Source of the DNA: Pohlia nutans
Lineage: Eukaryota; Streptophyta; Bryopsida; Bryales; Mniaceae
Direction: 5' to 3'
DNA: 64,000 nucleotides
Assembly: GCA_022496805.1 (NCBI GenBank)
Contig: CM040088.1
Location: 23,543,501 to 23,607,500, forward strand
Under the pieces are notes generated by a model, which had not been told where the DNA came from, made no database searches, and was given only the letters and a program-made list of their open reading frames with translations. The position numbers were made by a program, and so were the translations under genes. Each line of letters starts with the position of its first letter. The first letter of the stretch is position 1. Below are positions 14,237-26,300 of this stretch, piece after piece.

Positions 14237-14369
14237 CCAATCACAAGATGACATGTGGCACTTTGGGACAAAAAGTAATTAATTAATGTCGAAACCGACC
14301 ACGACGTAGGGTATATTAAAGCAAAATTCATGGCATCTTATTCAAACTCAAAGTGACTTTAAGGACAAC

Positions 14370-15148
14370 GCTATTTTATTTTATTTTTAACACTAGTGGA
14401 GTAATGGTATGAAATGTTATTCAGTATGGAAGGATCTAATATTATATTGGTAGTAGCTTCTTAGAAAATTTGACATACGAGTGAATATATGTAATTTCTT
14501 TTGGAATGAGTAGGGTATTAGTTTTGAAGTTTAGTCGGATATGATATTGAGTATGGTATTAGAAATTATGAGATTGATAATACAAAATTGAGAGAAAATT
14601 GTGAAAGATCTCCACAACAACAATTCACCAGATAGATAGGTAGAAATTCTAGTCCTCTTTCAAAGCGGGCGAGAATAAAGTGTCCGTTCGTAATGTCAAT
14701 GATCCAATGCCCACCGGACAAAGGGCCATTGGAACAAAACTTAACCAACAATAATTCACGATTAAACAATAATTGACCAACCATGATTCACGATAGAAAT
14801 TGAAATAATCAATGGACATAACATTGTCTAGTAGTTGGCGGAGTTCACCCTTTTCAACAGTAGCACTGTAGATGGTTTGATCTCCAATGTTGCACTATAG
14901 TATTGTCTCACCATTCAATCTTTAGCTAATGATGCTATGGACTTGCTATGATTTGGGTATTTGCTACAATGATTTGGGAATAATAGCCATGCTTTGGATA
15001 TCTACTACAATGATTCAAGAATAGTGGTAACGTGTTCCAGAGAGGGTTATAGAGTGGGTATAATCAAAGCTTGGGGTGGGCGATGAAATGTGAATCTCTA
15101 TTTCCCATTCAAATTACTACTTCCGGTATATCCAAACACACTTAACCT
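14370..15148. other. Intergenic, no gene seen
   Basis: AT-rich unique-looking sequence. A minus-strand ORF at 14566-14784 has no recognisable domain or splice context and was not accepted as a gene. Confidence 0.4.
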
Positions 15149-15695
15149 TTAACCCCTAAACGTCCCAACGTCCAGTTTCTGGACGTTTGTTGGTCAAACC
15201 CAATTTTGATCAAGAAAATGACTTTTGTTGCTAATACACTCAACTAAGAAAATGAAGTTTATTAAGTCTAGTTTGTACTCCACTTTTCAAATCTTAAAAA
15301 TTCCAATTATTGAGTATTTTATTGCTTGTGCAAGCTTTGTAGCTCAAGGTTTGAATTACACTACATAGGATGTTCACCTTTTGAATTTCAAAATTTAAAT
15401 AAAAAATTTCTATGGAAAACATATCGTGTGATTCTCCATTGTAATTTGTACCTGCTCCCAAAAAAAAATAAAAATTTTAAAGCTTTTTTGTAATAAAATT
15501 TATTTTTTGAAGTATTTGACTTAAAAATTTGTTAAAAAGGCCATATTAAATCAAAAAAATCTGAAAATTTCAAGACTGATAGGAAACATTCAATTCCATG
15601 CATGAAAAATATTACAAAATATATTTTGATAAATCTTGAAGGCTAAATTGTGTAGTTTGACTTTCCTACAAAGGAGTGGTACGTTTAAGGGTTAA
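15149..15695. mobile_element. TTAA-flanked MITE, family C
   Basis: TTAA at 15149-15152 and 15692-15695. It starts CCCCTAAACGTCCCAACGTC and ends GTGGTACGTTTAAGGG. A right-end fragment of the same family lies at about 38395-38511 (shared AAATATTACAAAATATATTT). A related full-size copy lies at 60977-61553. Confidence 0.7.
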
Positions 15696-16167
15696 TGGAC
15701 ATGGCTTTTTTGATTCCCACATCCAAAATCTTTATTGTCTCTGCCCTGCAAGGTGAGAGACTACAAAAACACTTCGTTTTCAGGAGTTACACAACTAAAC
15801 AATAAAAACAAGTCATAAAAGTAAATTTAGGGTAAACACTAAGGCATAAACTACATGACTAGCCGCTTGTTAAACTCCATTTTAAGCATGATTCTCTTTC
15901 TACTTTACTTTGGTTCTATTCTATATAAGTATGGATGCCTAAAATATGTTTGTTTTGGCATTTAAAAAACCCCATTTGGTTCAACGGAGTATAAGTTATG
16001 AGCAAGATTCTCCCAAAATAAAGTAAGCCCGTGAGTCAAACAGAACACTCAAAACTCTTTTATGTCACACCTTTGGCACCCAACGTGACTTGCTCCAATC
16101 CAATCAAGTGTTAACAGAACATCAAATACCAGAATGTGATACTAGAGAGTGTGGTTAAAACAGGAGT

Positions 16168-19100
16168 TCAGAGTGAAGTCCAATGCCTAAACATGCAAAT
16201 TCCTCGCCGCTTCTCCCCAAAGCAGTTCCGCACAGAGCGGAGCATGGCCACCACCGCTGGAACCTCTGCCAACTCCTCATTAGCCTCCTGCACAGCAATA
16301 ATAATCTCTACCACTGTTACCACAGAACGGTCATGATTGATACATCCAGACCTCTTTAATGTCACAGCCTAGTTGCCCAAAATGCACATGATTATCAGTA
16401 AGACAATCAATATAGAACGCTCATGATGGATACACTCAGACCTCTTTATTGTCACAACCCAGGCACCCAAAATACACGTGATCTTAGCAGCAGAGTTCAT
16501 GAAAAGTTACGTTTTGCATACTAAATCTACTAATTATAGAATAAGAATCTACGACAATAAAAAATTTCCTTTGAAAGTGGTTGATCCAACAACGTTGTGC
16601 ATCGTAGTATGTCTCAACACTTCGTGTACAATTGCTACCCTAATTCATTTCAAACTGGAAGTTCTTGCTCGACGAACCAGCATCTACAAACTCTGTTTCT
16701 GAATTGGTGGAATGGTTGTCATCCAGTTTTTTTTAGGACGATTTATCGCTGAATTGCTATATAAAATAGAATTTAAATAAAAAGCACTCTATTTTGTAGT
16801 CTATCCTAATAGGATTTTGAAGAGCTTAGTTTCATCTTCTAACTCCAAGCAGTTTGAGCGCTATGAACAATGTGCCGTTTAGATAATCCAACAAACAACC
16901 TCTCAATTTTTGCTTGTTATCCATGGAGTTTTGTGACAATCAACAATGTTGCATGTAAAAGTAGTATTGATAGTCATGAACCTAGTCTACAACTCCTTTA
17001 ACACCTATCAAACTCCTCATTATTGCATGTGTATAACAACGTGCTAGTGAGAGTACAGAGTGAGATTTGAGCTGGGAACTGATAAGAGAACAGCGGTGAT
17101 AAAAGAGAGGGTGATATTAAAGAGGTCTGGGTGTACATACCAAGTCAGCCAGTCGATCTTCAAGACCGCCAGCTTCTGGGTCGCTGTTCATGAATAGCTT
17201 CTGATACGTCCGTCGGATACTTTTGACCTGAAATTAAGCACCAGAGGTTAACCCCTAAAGGACCAAGAAGCCCAAATTGGACCTCATGTATTTTATAGCA
17301 GTTTTGAATTCCTCCTTGTAGACTTCCTTTTATTCAAATTTATTTGTCTTTTGATCAACATATGCAATTGATTCGAGAGATATAAAATATGGTCCTATCT
17401 GAATTATACTTTTCACAATATGATCGATTGAATTTTTCATTTAAAAACTATGAATCCTTGGTCCTTTAAAGAGAGGATTAACGATAATCATGGTTTGAAA
17501 CAGCAGTGAGAAGATTGCATAAGATGCTAGTAGCTCTGCAATAATTGACTGAAAGTACCTCTAATTCAGAAAATCCAAGGCGCCTCATGCCTTCTAAATT
17601 CAGACCCCTTAATTCTGCGCGATCTCCAGACACCATCATGTACATGGGGACATCCCTCGTAACCTGTCACACAAGTAACACCCAAACTTATGAATTTCAA
17701 GTTTGGACAATCTTGTAACATTAATTCTCCAATACTAATCATATAAGCAACTTAGAAATAAACTTTCGTGATGTGGGCAGGCAATCAGGGAGCCCAGAGC
17801 TGGTATTCAAAAATGCAAGATGAGATTGTAACAACAACCTCTTCAGAGCATAAACTTATAAATTCACCAGGTGCTGCTAAGCAGATTCCCCTATTACAAA
17901 TAGCATTAATCCCTAAGTGCTCAAGCGAAAACATATAAATTCTACTTTGGAAGCTCACAAAACAAAATAGTCACAAAACGTATTTCTGTCATTCGAAAAT
18001 GTAGGATAATGGTGTCATATTTCTATTGATACATTTTGTTACCTTCCTAAATGAATTGTTTTCAATTCCTAGATCATTTGTCTTTCGAGTTCATTCGTAA
18101 GCCAAACGAGTAGAAAATCCAAAGTCATGAACATGACAATGACAGTATTTTGAAGAGTGAAGGGTGTAAGTACCATGGAGCCACCGGCGAGGAAAGAATA
18201 TGAGTCAATATGACAATGTTGATGAATTGCAACTGCCCCACCTGTGTGAATATAGTCCTGACATAGAGAATATTGACTCGGTAAGGATATGCGCAGTTTC
18301 CTAAAATTGTGTGTGCGATTGTATGAAACAAACCAACCAGAACTGAGAGCCTACCTTTCATCAAAAGCTGTGTAACATATCACGAAACACAATCTGAATT
18401 AGAAAAACAGAGCCTGCATTTTATACGGAAAAAGAAGAGACATTATTATATCTAATGCATTACCTCGAGTATGACACGGCCTCCAATTAGGGTACCATTG
18501 GCCAGGATGTTGTGATTCCCCAGTTTACAATCATGGGCTATGTGACAGGAGCCCATTACCAGATTATTATCACCTATAACCTGCCAAAAAAACATTACTG
18601 ATTATCTGTGAGTGGACACTAAAATCACCAAAACGGACAAAAAAATCCACGTCTACGTTGGGCAACACAATACACTCAGAACTCCTTTGGTAACCAACGT
18701 ACATGAGTTCAGAACTTGACATATGGACGCTGTCCAATCACAATAGAAAATATTGCTCTGCAGATACTGAAATGTGATATTAGAGAGTGATAATAATAAG
18801 TTCAGAGTGTAAGCGGAAAGATCACATACAGTACAATCATTTGGTTTCGAGGATCTGTGTATGCTAGCATACTCCCGGATATCATTATTATTACCAATGT
18901 GAAGATAACACTCGTCTCCCTCCTGCACAAAAAATAATTAGGGAATGTCATGGCACCCACTTTACAATATTGACAGCCAGAATGGTCTCCACCAGGCCTA
19001 TTTCTTTCATTTTTCGAGGAGGCAATACAAAATAATAAGGTGAAACCACATATTTCTACATTCATCCATATGTTGGATACGAAATTATTTTCATCCACAT

Positions 19101-22100
19101 TTTAATGTTATTTTCATCCAAATCTGGCGATTTCATCCAATCTTTTATCAAATGTTGAAGTCATTCTGGCGATCTTATAAAGTTTTTGGTCGTTTTGTAG
19201 CCAGATTTTTTATTGGTGCAATCTGGCACTAAAAAGCCCCCCAAAAAAGGGCTGGTCTCCACTATCATGAAAGAAAAGTATCGTAGAGCCGATTGATAAA
19301 AAGGAAGAAAACCACACCTTGTATTTCATGTCCTGGCACTTGACCCCTACAACAGCATGATAGCCAATAGTATTGTGATTGCCGATAACTGTGCGTCCTG
19401 AGATCTCTGCACCAACTACTGCACCACTGATGCACAGTGTTTCTCAGACGCTGAGATATCTAAATTAGCCTTTAAAGGACCAAGGATTCATGGTTTCAAA
19501 ATGACAAAGCCAATCAATCATATTGTGAATAATATAATTCAGATCGGACTAAATTTTATACAATCGGAATCAGTGAAGAAAATTGCACGTGTTGGTCAAA
19601 AAACAAATAAATTCAAACAAAAGGAAGTCCACAATAGGACCTCCTCAAAAATGCTAAAAAAGAAACATGAGGCCCAATTTTGGCTTCTTGGTCCTTTAAG
19701 GGTTAAGAAAATCATGTACCAAGGGATAGACACTTACTTCATGACTTCACAACCTTCTCCAAGCTCCGTATTCCCACACACGTGACTGCCAGGATGTAAC
19801 TTACAACCATATCCTATTGATACACCAGGCCCCACTGTGCAAAACGCACCAATAACCACACCCTGCAAGATGACATTGCCAGCTTTTTACTTTACCACCA
19901 TTCAAATTTCCAGGAAACCCCATTGCAGTTTGACATCCCAGAGTGGATTTGGGCACAATTACGCACTAGATACATCTCAGTTGAGTTTGTGCCTTCAGTT
20001 TCAAAGAAAAAAGAAAAAGTTACAGGTACACTAAAATTTTGATTTAGTGTCTAGGACACTATTTCTCAACACAGACACTATTTGACTTTTTGGAGATTGA
20101 TAGTGTCCCTGTAAAAAAAAACATCCTGTAAAATGATACAACCTTCAAGTAAACCTTCTGGATGTAGTGTTCCAATGATGAATGTCAACTTTACGATAAA
20201 CATGGCATGCCAGCTCATGTCACTCTCATCACCTGGAAGGAACATGGCACTCTCCTTGGAAGTGGGAATGACAAGTGGAAAACTCCTAGGTACTGTAGGG
20301 ACACTATTTCTCCTCACCTTTGAACGAACTGTGGTAAAAGAGCATCAATTCTCGCTAGACACTAAATCACAGTTTTAGTGTAGCCTATCATTGATGTACT
20401 TATTTAAGGTCACCCTTAATTGCACAAGTTCAAGCAACCAGCTTGAAATTTGAACCAACATCATTTGAACCAACATCATGTGGAATGAGGGGTGAGATAA
20501 CAAGGTTTTGCATTTGTGTACACCTTATGATGCATATGAAGTGACAAGTGTCCAATGAAAAGAAGTAGCTTGACAACTTGTTATCTCAAATATCTCTAGC
20601 AGGAGCCATGTAAGTGCCACTCATTCTTATTACTTGGACTAATGTAACGCCAACCTCAGACAAAACAAGGAAAATAAAATTAAAATATGATTTTTCCACC
20701 AATCAAAGTGTAGAATCCCTTGCTTGTTGCAATCTAAAGTGGCACTTAAATGCAACAGGATAGTACTGAAAAAACTGTTCAGCTTCAATATCTAAAGCTT
20801 TAACCCCTAAAGGACCAAGGATTCATAGTTTTAAAATGACAAATTCAATGGATCATGTTGTAAAAATAATAATTCAGATGGGACCAAATTTTATATCACC
20901 AAAATCAAAGAAGAATACTGCATGTGTTGGTCCAAATACAAACAAAAGAAAGTCCACATAGGACCAACTTAAAATTGCTAAAAAAACATGAGGCCTGTTT
21001 CGAACTTCTTGGTCCTTTAGGGGTTAAGAGAAAGTCATATAAAACAACATGAAAACTTTGAAGACGAAAACTCACCTCACCTATGAAGGCATCCGGATGA
21101 ACGACGGCTGTGTCATGTATACTCCTGCTTCCCGGAAGCACACTAGTCAATGCCGCGTTCACCATGGTTGTGGATACAGCATCGCCTTTACCACTTCTCC
21201 CAAGAGGCACCATATTTTCTGTTTGAATCTCATCCCTCTTCTCTGAAAAGTCTGGCTCTGCAGGACATTGAGTAGAAATTCTGTCAGTAAAAAAAATCAG
21301 CCCAAAATACCTCTGTCTGGAAATAAGTGTCCTAGTTTTAGGCGTATTTTAACTTAACGCTGTTTTTGCCAAAGAAAAACCGTCTCGGTACTCGAAAAAT
21401 GGTCTATCTTTAATAGTAGTATGTAGTTTTTGTGTCCGGCCCGTTTGAAGTGGACAGGGCTCACGTTTGAAGTGTAAAACATAGGACAAATATTGCAAAA
21501 AAAAAAAATGCCAAAAACTAGGACAATTATTTCCGGACAGAGGGAGTTTAAAGAAGCTTGAAGAAAATAATGCAACAGTGCAACATACCGGCCACTGCAC
21601 TTGACTTCATCCCCCTGTTGCAAGACTGTTGTCTCTCAAACAACCCCCTCCGGCTTGCCATCAGCGTGTTCTGGCAAACAAAAACCACCTTCAGTGACAA
21701 AAACACTGTGCCAAAAACTGCAAATATGAATATATGGGTGTGAGAGTTCAAGACTTGTGCGCGATTTGGCAACGCAATTTGAAAGCTCTAATAAGCTTTG
21801 AGCTTTGCAACGGTGGCATTTTCTCATTTTACCTCAGTTTTCTGATTGCAATCAACATCATTTTAAAGCTCTTGTTCTCTACTACAAGATAGCAGTGTCC
21901 ATCGTGTCAAACTGAAGTCGTTTTCACACAAACAGGCAGGGGGTCCAATTTTCCTACATTACACAGTGGGTTAAATGGCGTTACAATTGGTTGCTAGAAT
22001 ACCTCTACTAGTGATGTAAGTAAACAGGTGAGGTGGTGGAAAGATGAACATACAGAGAAAGAGGTGCTCCTGGAGGAAGTCGGCACGAACAGTGACGAAG

Positions 22101-22164
22101 AACCCGGCATGGAAGTGCAGGTGAGAGTGCCTCCCAGCAGACTTGAAAACACTTGGGAGGCCAT
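16168..22164 (-). CDS. LPXA: UDP-N-acetylglucosamine acyltransferase (LpxA-type), 10 exons
   Basis: Left-handed beta-helix acyltransferase that starts lipid-A-type synthesis; plant forms are mitochondrial. Exons in order (minus): 22164-22003, 21255-21076, 19862-19738, 19426-19318, 18922-18830, 18580-18464, 18257-18174, 17663-17559, 17227-17141, 16287-16168. Phases agree, giving about 393 aa. The N-terminus [12 protein letters not shown] is Ser/Thr-rich, consistent with a targeting peptide, followed by hexapeptide repeats ([33 protein letters not shown]). Core motifs include [55 protein letters not shown] and [11 protein letters not shown]. The C-terminus ends [16 protein letters not shown] and [10 protein letters not shown]. 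Both HIAHDC histidines, including the E. coli His125 equivalent, are present. The position matching E. coli His144 (LAGHV) reads GGRV. Exon 1 to 2 joining is the weakest part, because CAGAG offers two acceptors and only the second keeps the frame. Confidence 0.9.
16431..17133. mobile_element. MITE with CACYCAGACCTCTTTA ends (lpxA intron 9)
   Basis: The left end ACACTCAGACCTCTTTATTG (about 16431) pairs with the complement of TTAAAGAGGTCTGGGTGT (about 17115-17133). Related single ends occur at about 10754, 16344 and 25647, so this is a dispersed family. The superfamily is not determined. The right end nearly touches the exon 9 donor at 17140. Confidence 0.55.
17248..17481 (-). mobile_element. 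TTAA-flanked MITE, family A (lpxA intron 8)
   Basis: TTAA at 17248-17251 and 17478-17481. The body is in reverse orientation (CCCCTAAAGGACCAAGAAGC ... GAATCCTTGGTCCTTTAAAG). It is complete and about 230 bp. Confidence 0.8.
19465..19706 (+). mobile_element. TTAA MITE, family A (lpxA intron 3)
   Basis: The left flank is TTAG (19465) and the right flank TTAA (19703-19706). The body runs from CCTTTAAAGGACCAAGG to TTCTTGGTCCTTTAAGGG. Its right end lies about 30 bp from the donor of exon 3. Confidence 0.75.
20029..20380. mobile_element. CACTA-type MITE (lpxA intron 2)
   Basis: Starts CACTAAAATTTTGATTTAGT and ends with the complement of CACTAAAACTGTGATTTAGT. The word GACACTATTTCTC occurs near both ends (about 20056 and 20300) as a subterminal repeat. 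CACTA/TAGTG termini suggest an EnSpm-like source. No clear 3-bp target duplication was seen. Confidence 0.6.
20800..21027 (+). mobile_element. TTAA-flanked MITE, family A (lpxA intron 2)
   Basis: TTAA at 20800-20803 and 21024-21027. The ends CCCCTAAAGGACCAAGG and CTTGGTCCTTTAGGGG are exact inverse copies. The element sits about 50 bp from the exon 2 donor. Confidence 0.85.
21310..21546. mobile_element. Stowaway-type MITE (lpxA intron 1)
   Basis: The right end AATTATTTCCGGACAGAGGG matches the complement of the left end CCTCTGTCTGGAAATAAG. The same family is seen intact at 28020-28234 and truncated at 59649. TA flanks the left end; the right TA appears mutated. Confidence 0.7.
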
Positions 22165-22247
22165 GGCATCAAGCCTCTCTACAAGAGGCCAACAACAACG
22201 TATTCCGCCAGTCTTTGCCCTAAATTGCAGCTGCAGCAATTGAGAGA

Positions 22248-22580
22248 CCTGCAAAAGCTTTGATTAACAAACCTCCATCCTACATAACCCTCTGCTCTTG
22301 CTCTACATGTAAACTCTGTAACCAGTGATCCAGCATGAACGAAGACAATGAGTCCTACCTGCAAAAGATTTGATCACTGTACTTAAAACAAAACAAACGT
22401 CCGTCTTACATAACGCTACATGTGAGATGCTCTTATAGGTGACCAGATTTCACTTGTTAACAATTCGTCCGACCTGCAAAAGATTTGAACGAAAAAAAAC
22501 GTCCGCCTCACATAACCCTCTGTAAGATTCAGACTCTGTAAAATGCAATGTAGTAACCAGATTTCAAGTGATCCAACTTG
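22248..22580 (-). repeat. Three-copy tandem repeat in the lpxA leader carrying acceptor-like sites
   Basis: Read on the minus strand, CTTTTGCAGG occurs three times (complement at 22248-22257, 22358-22367, 22473-22482), spaced about 110-115 bp. Each lies in a similar block with CATAACCCTCTG or CATAACGCTAC and a GTGATCC/GTAACCAGATTTC segment on the plus strand. Each core looks like a splice acceptor just upstream of the lpxA start. The blocks are diverged. Confidence 0.55.
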
Positions 22581-22849
22581 GTAAAGCAAAAAAATGATTC
22601 GTCAGGCAACCTTTTGAGACTCCGTCCATCTTCTACAGTGGAACGAGTTAACCTCCTCTACTGGTGGTGGTGCGGTTTGCAAGGCACAAGAGAAGATGGC
22701 TGGCCACTCCCCCACCAAAACCTAACCCAGAAAGAGCGCAAACAATCTGTCTCAAAATCACCAAACAATCCTCGCATCACACAGAATGCCGCAAATTCTG
22801 ATCGACTAACCGAAAAGAAAAGAAAATCAAGGAGCTCCCTGGCTGACGG

Positions 22850-23030
22850 ACCTTGGGCTTGCGAGCTTGGAGGCTGTGTCCAACCACCTTCTTCGCAACC
22901 TGCATAGCTTGTCCAACATTGATTTCCCCGAGGATCAAAACCTTTTTCCCCTTGGACACTCACACTACTGCGCTGGCTTTCAGCGCCTCTTTCGCCACCA
23001 GATTCGTCATCTCCCACAGGCAGGTACCTG
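22850..23030 (-). pseudogene. Unrecognised broken coding remnant or unplaced 5' exon
   Basis: One minus-strand frame reads EMTNLVAKEALKASAVV, then a TGA, then VSKGKKVLILGEINVGQAMQ and KKVVGHSLQARK. The composition looks protein-like, but no family was recognised. The TGA overlaps a possible donor (GT|GTGAGTG), so the first part could be an exon of an unseen gene or the whole could be a decayed fragment. It lies between the divergent lpxA and F420-ligase-like genes. A longer 22658-23053 reading frame on the same strand is probably a shadow. Confidence 0.3.
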
Positions 23031-23062
23031 ATGAAACTCTTGCGCCACGGCACTTTTTCTAA

Positions 23063-23392
23063 TTGATCTCCCTACGTAGTATATATATTTCTATTTTCAG
23101 TACAAGTATCACCAGCCTACGTTTACTCAGTACTCACTCATTCTTCGCAGTAGTCATGCCTCACTCTGCCCCCCGCGCGCTACCTGGAAAGCTATCCGAA
23201 AAGATTTTAGTGAGCCAGTGACGAGAGCCTCTCGGGCTTGGTCAGTTTTGCGGGCCCAGGTTGTGAAAATGCCGGGTGGGGATGGTCCCACTGCAAATTC
23301 TCCAGTAGGTTCAATTCTCCACGGGTTTAGTGATGAGAGGCATTGTATGAATTCTTCTGCGGTTTGATGGTGTATTGATGTGAGGGTTTGCG
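23063..23392. promoter_or_regulatory. Upstream region of the F420-ligase-like gene
   Basis: About 330 bp before the start codon at 23393, with a GC-rich patch (GCCCCCCGCGCGCTACC, about 23168). A role as promoter and 5' leader is inferred from position only. Confidence 0.35.
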
Positions 23393-26300
23393 ATGGCTAC
23401 GAGTGCGCTTGCTGTGGCGTGGTCGTGGAGGGGTTTAGGGTTTAGTGGAGCGAGGCCGAGTGAGATCAGAGTGCGGAACAAACGAGGTTTAGGAATCATT
23501 ACATGTTTGAATTCCTCTGCAACGGAATTGCCGCAAGTTCCGTTGTCGCCCCCACAGGAGTGTACGTATGGCGCGCGCAATGTGCTTTGGCTTGCTTCGG
23601 AGCTCTCACGCTTGCTGTCCATGCAGGTGAGCTGTAACTATTCATGCAATGTAAGAGTGATGATCTGTTGCCAAATGCACTGCAAACAATTGAAAAGATC
23701 GTTCCTGAAACCCTAAATTGTAGACGAGCTCGATGAGAATCTGGCAAGGTTAGGGAACCCTAAATATACGGATTCATTGCTGTTGATATATGGATTCATT
23801 GCTCTTAATATGTTGATGCATTGCTCTTGATGTGTTGATTCATTGCTTTTGATGTGTTGATTCATTGCTCTTGATGTGTTGATTTGTTGCTCTTGATGTA
23901 TCGATTGCAATGAAGTAATTTACTTGCATTAGCAAATCTAAGTGGAGTTGAAATCAAATATTTAGAGTCTTTATTGCATAAGGTACATAATATCAAATTT
24001 GTAGGTATAAATTCTTCACCAAAACTCAATGGAAACAGAATCTAATGATGCTACAACTGCACATTAGCATACTTAATTAAAAGGGATGAGCATGCTCCAT
24101 AGATAAGTAGTATGCAGACCTGATGGATTCATTGCTCTTGTAAGGATCTTAAGCACTAATAAAAAAAAATTGGTACTAAGTTTTTGCAAACCCCAACTTG
24201 GGTTCAATCAATCAATTGTTAATAGATCGCATGCAAATATGAGTTGTTGTCATCTCAAAAAAGCACAAAGTGGAACAAGAATGTACAAAACCGTGTTAGA
24301 AATAACATGGAAATATCACGTTGAATGTGTTATGGATAAACAAGATAACACAATTTCCAAGTTATCTTGTTTACCATAACACATTCTACGTGACATTTGC
24401 ATGTTATTTCTAACAGGATTTTTTACTAGTGAATTTAAATACAATTGGTAGGGAGCAGAAAAGAGGGCCAACACACCATTACTTACATGGAAAGTAGAGA
24501 TTCATTGCTGTGTTGTTGCGTAGTGAACAAAGTTTGAGAGCTCCGTTATTGTGCAGAGGAATTCAGGTGATGGATTAGTGCTGACAAGAGGTCAGTGGAG
24601 CTGGGATATTCAAGAACCAAGCTATTATCAGTTTAAAGGATTAATGCAGTACGACAATCTTGATTGTGCTCTCCTTGTTTTCTTTAATTTTTTTTGTGCA
24701 AGATCTGCTAATCATGGCTTTTGATTCTTTTACTCAAACGTAGCAGAGCATAGCCATTTCTTTCAACGTTGATGCAAATAGAGGCGCTTAACCCCAAAAG
24801 GACCAAAAAGCCTCATGTTTTTTGAGTAATTTTGAGTAGGTCCTATGTAGAGTTCCTTTTGTTCAAATTTATTGTTTTTTACTAACACATGCAATGTTCT
24901 TCACTGATTCCAGTGATGTAAAATTTGTTTCCATCTTAATTATATTTTTCACAATGTGATTGATTGAATTTGTCATTTTAAAACCATAACCAGTTGTTGA
25001 CTTTTCAACACTAACGTGGCTCCATCCCATTGGCAACCCGTCACCATTGCCATCACAAGTTGCAACTCATAACCTTCTCTCCTTTCAACTTGCATCTTGC
25101 ATCCTATGCCCTTGGATCATGAAGATCAAGGGTTGTGATTGAAATTGAAAAGTGAACAACCGGTTATGTATGATAACCTACTCGCCGCTACTGTGGCTCA
25201 TTGGTTATCTAATACATGAATCCTTGGTCTTTTAGGGGTTAAGATAACCGTTGTGTGCACGCAGGTTCTGCAACACTTCAAGTAGATTTGAAATTTTTGT
25301 GCCAGAAGTTTCAGCCAAGTTACAACTTCTGTCGAAATCCTCCCTTGATTCAATTATTGCCACTGTACAGGTGCTTTTCCCGTTCTATTTCTATTGACTC
25401 TCTTCTAGAGCAGTGTTGATTACCTACCATTTTCATTGTGGTTGATAGTAACTACATTAACCTGGTTGAGAACCAATGCTTTCATTTTTGAACTCAAAAT
25501 TTGAGAGGATATGTGCCAAAGAAAGGAGAGGTCTGAAATTTAGATGGCCTGATTTTTCCTTATATTAGCAGGTGTTCGTAGCTCCTTTCAAGAATATTTT
25601 GAAATTCTTGTTTTTCCTCTTGAATTTGTATTTCAGACCTATTCACCTAGACCTCTTTAATGCTACAGCCTAGGCGCCCAAAATGCATGTTAGTATCAAC
25701 GGAGTTCTGTGACATTGTGACAATCAATGTAAAGAAGTATTTTGGTAGCACGAGTTTGGAAGATGGTCTAAAACCCTTTTCACATCTATCAAACTCTTTA
25801 TTATGCAACATCTTGTGACACAATAGAGTGTGATTGTGAGAGTTTTTGAACCAGGTAAACCTGTCCTAGGGTTTAGTGAATGATATTAGAGAATGTCAGA
25901 GGATAACATAGGATATATAACAGAGGATGTGATATTAGAGAAGGTGATGGGAAAATTGAGTGTGTACTCATATTTCAGATTTCTCCAAGACACCCAAATG
26001 AGAACCCTCCTCAGCGGGAAGATGGATACTGGCGAGCATACATAACACGTGCTGGAGAGTCCACGGCTATGCAGGTTCATCATTTTTTTTTCACTGTACA
26101 ATGTACTCCTTGTAGAATATAATGGACTGTATCTTTTGGACTGTATTTTTCACCAGTGAAAACCTCCCAGAGGTATTCTAGAAAATCTAGCCACAGTAAA
26201 CCTTGCCATAACAACTGTTTTCTTGTCCATAATTTATGTTTTTATGGCAGTAAAGTATTAAAAGCATGAATGCTGAAGACACAGTTCATTTGTTGTATTT

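Larger units (their letters stand above)
13308..14369. mobile_element. Inverted-repeat element interrupted by two younger insertions
   Basis: GTTATCCTTAAAAGTCAC at the left matches the complement of GTGACTTTAAGGACAAC at the right. The match continues through TTTGAATAAGAT and AATTTTGCTTTAATATAC, and resumes as TGTGGTTGGTTTCGG (about 13616-13630) against CCGAAACCGACCACG (about 14290-14304). The left repeat is split by a hairpin MITE (13368-13604) and the centre by a TTAA-flanked element (13687-14236). Without these, the host element would be about 275 bp. Confidence 0.7.

Noticed and set aside
22658..23053. 131-codon minus-strand ORF upstream of lpxA
   Set aside because: Pro/Ser/Trp-rich with no domain; another frame in the same place looks more protein-like.
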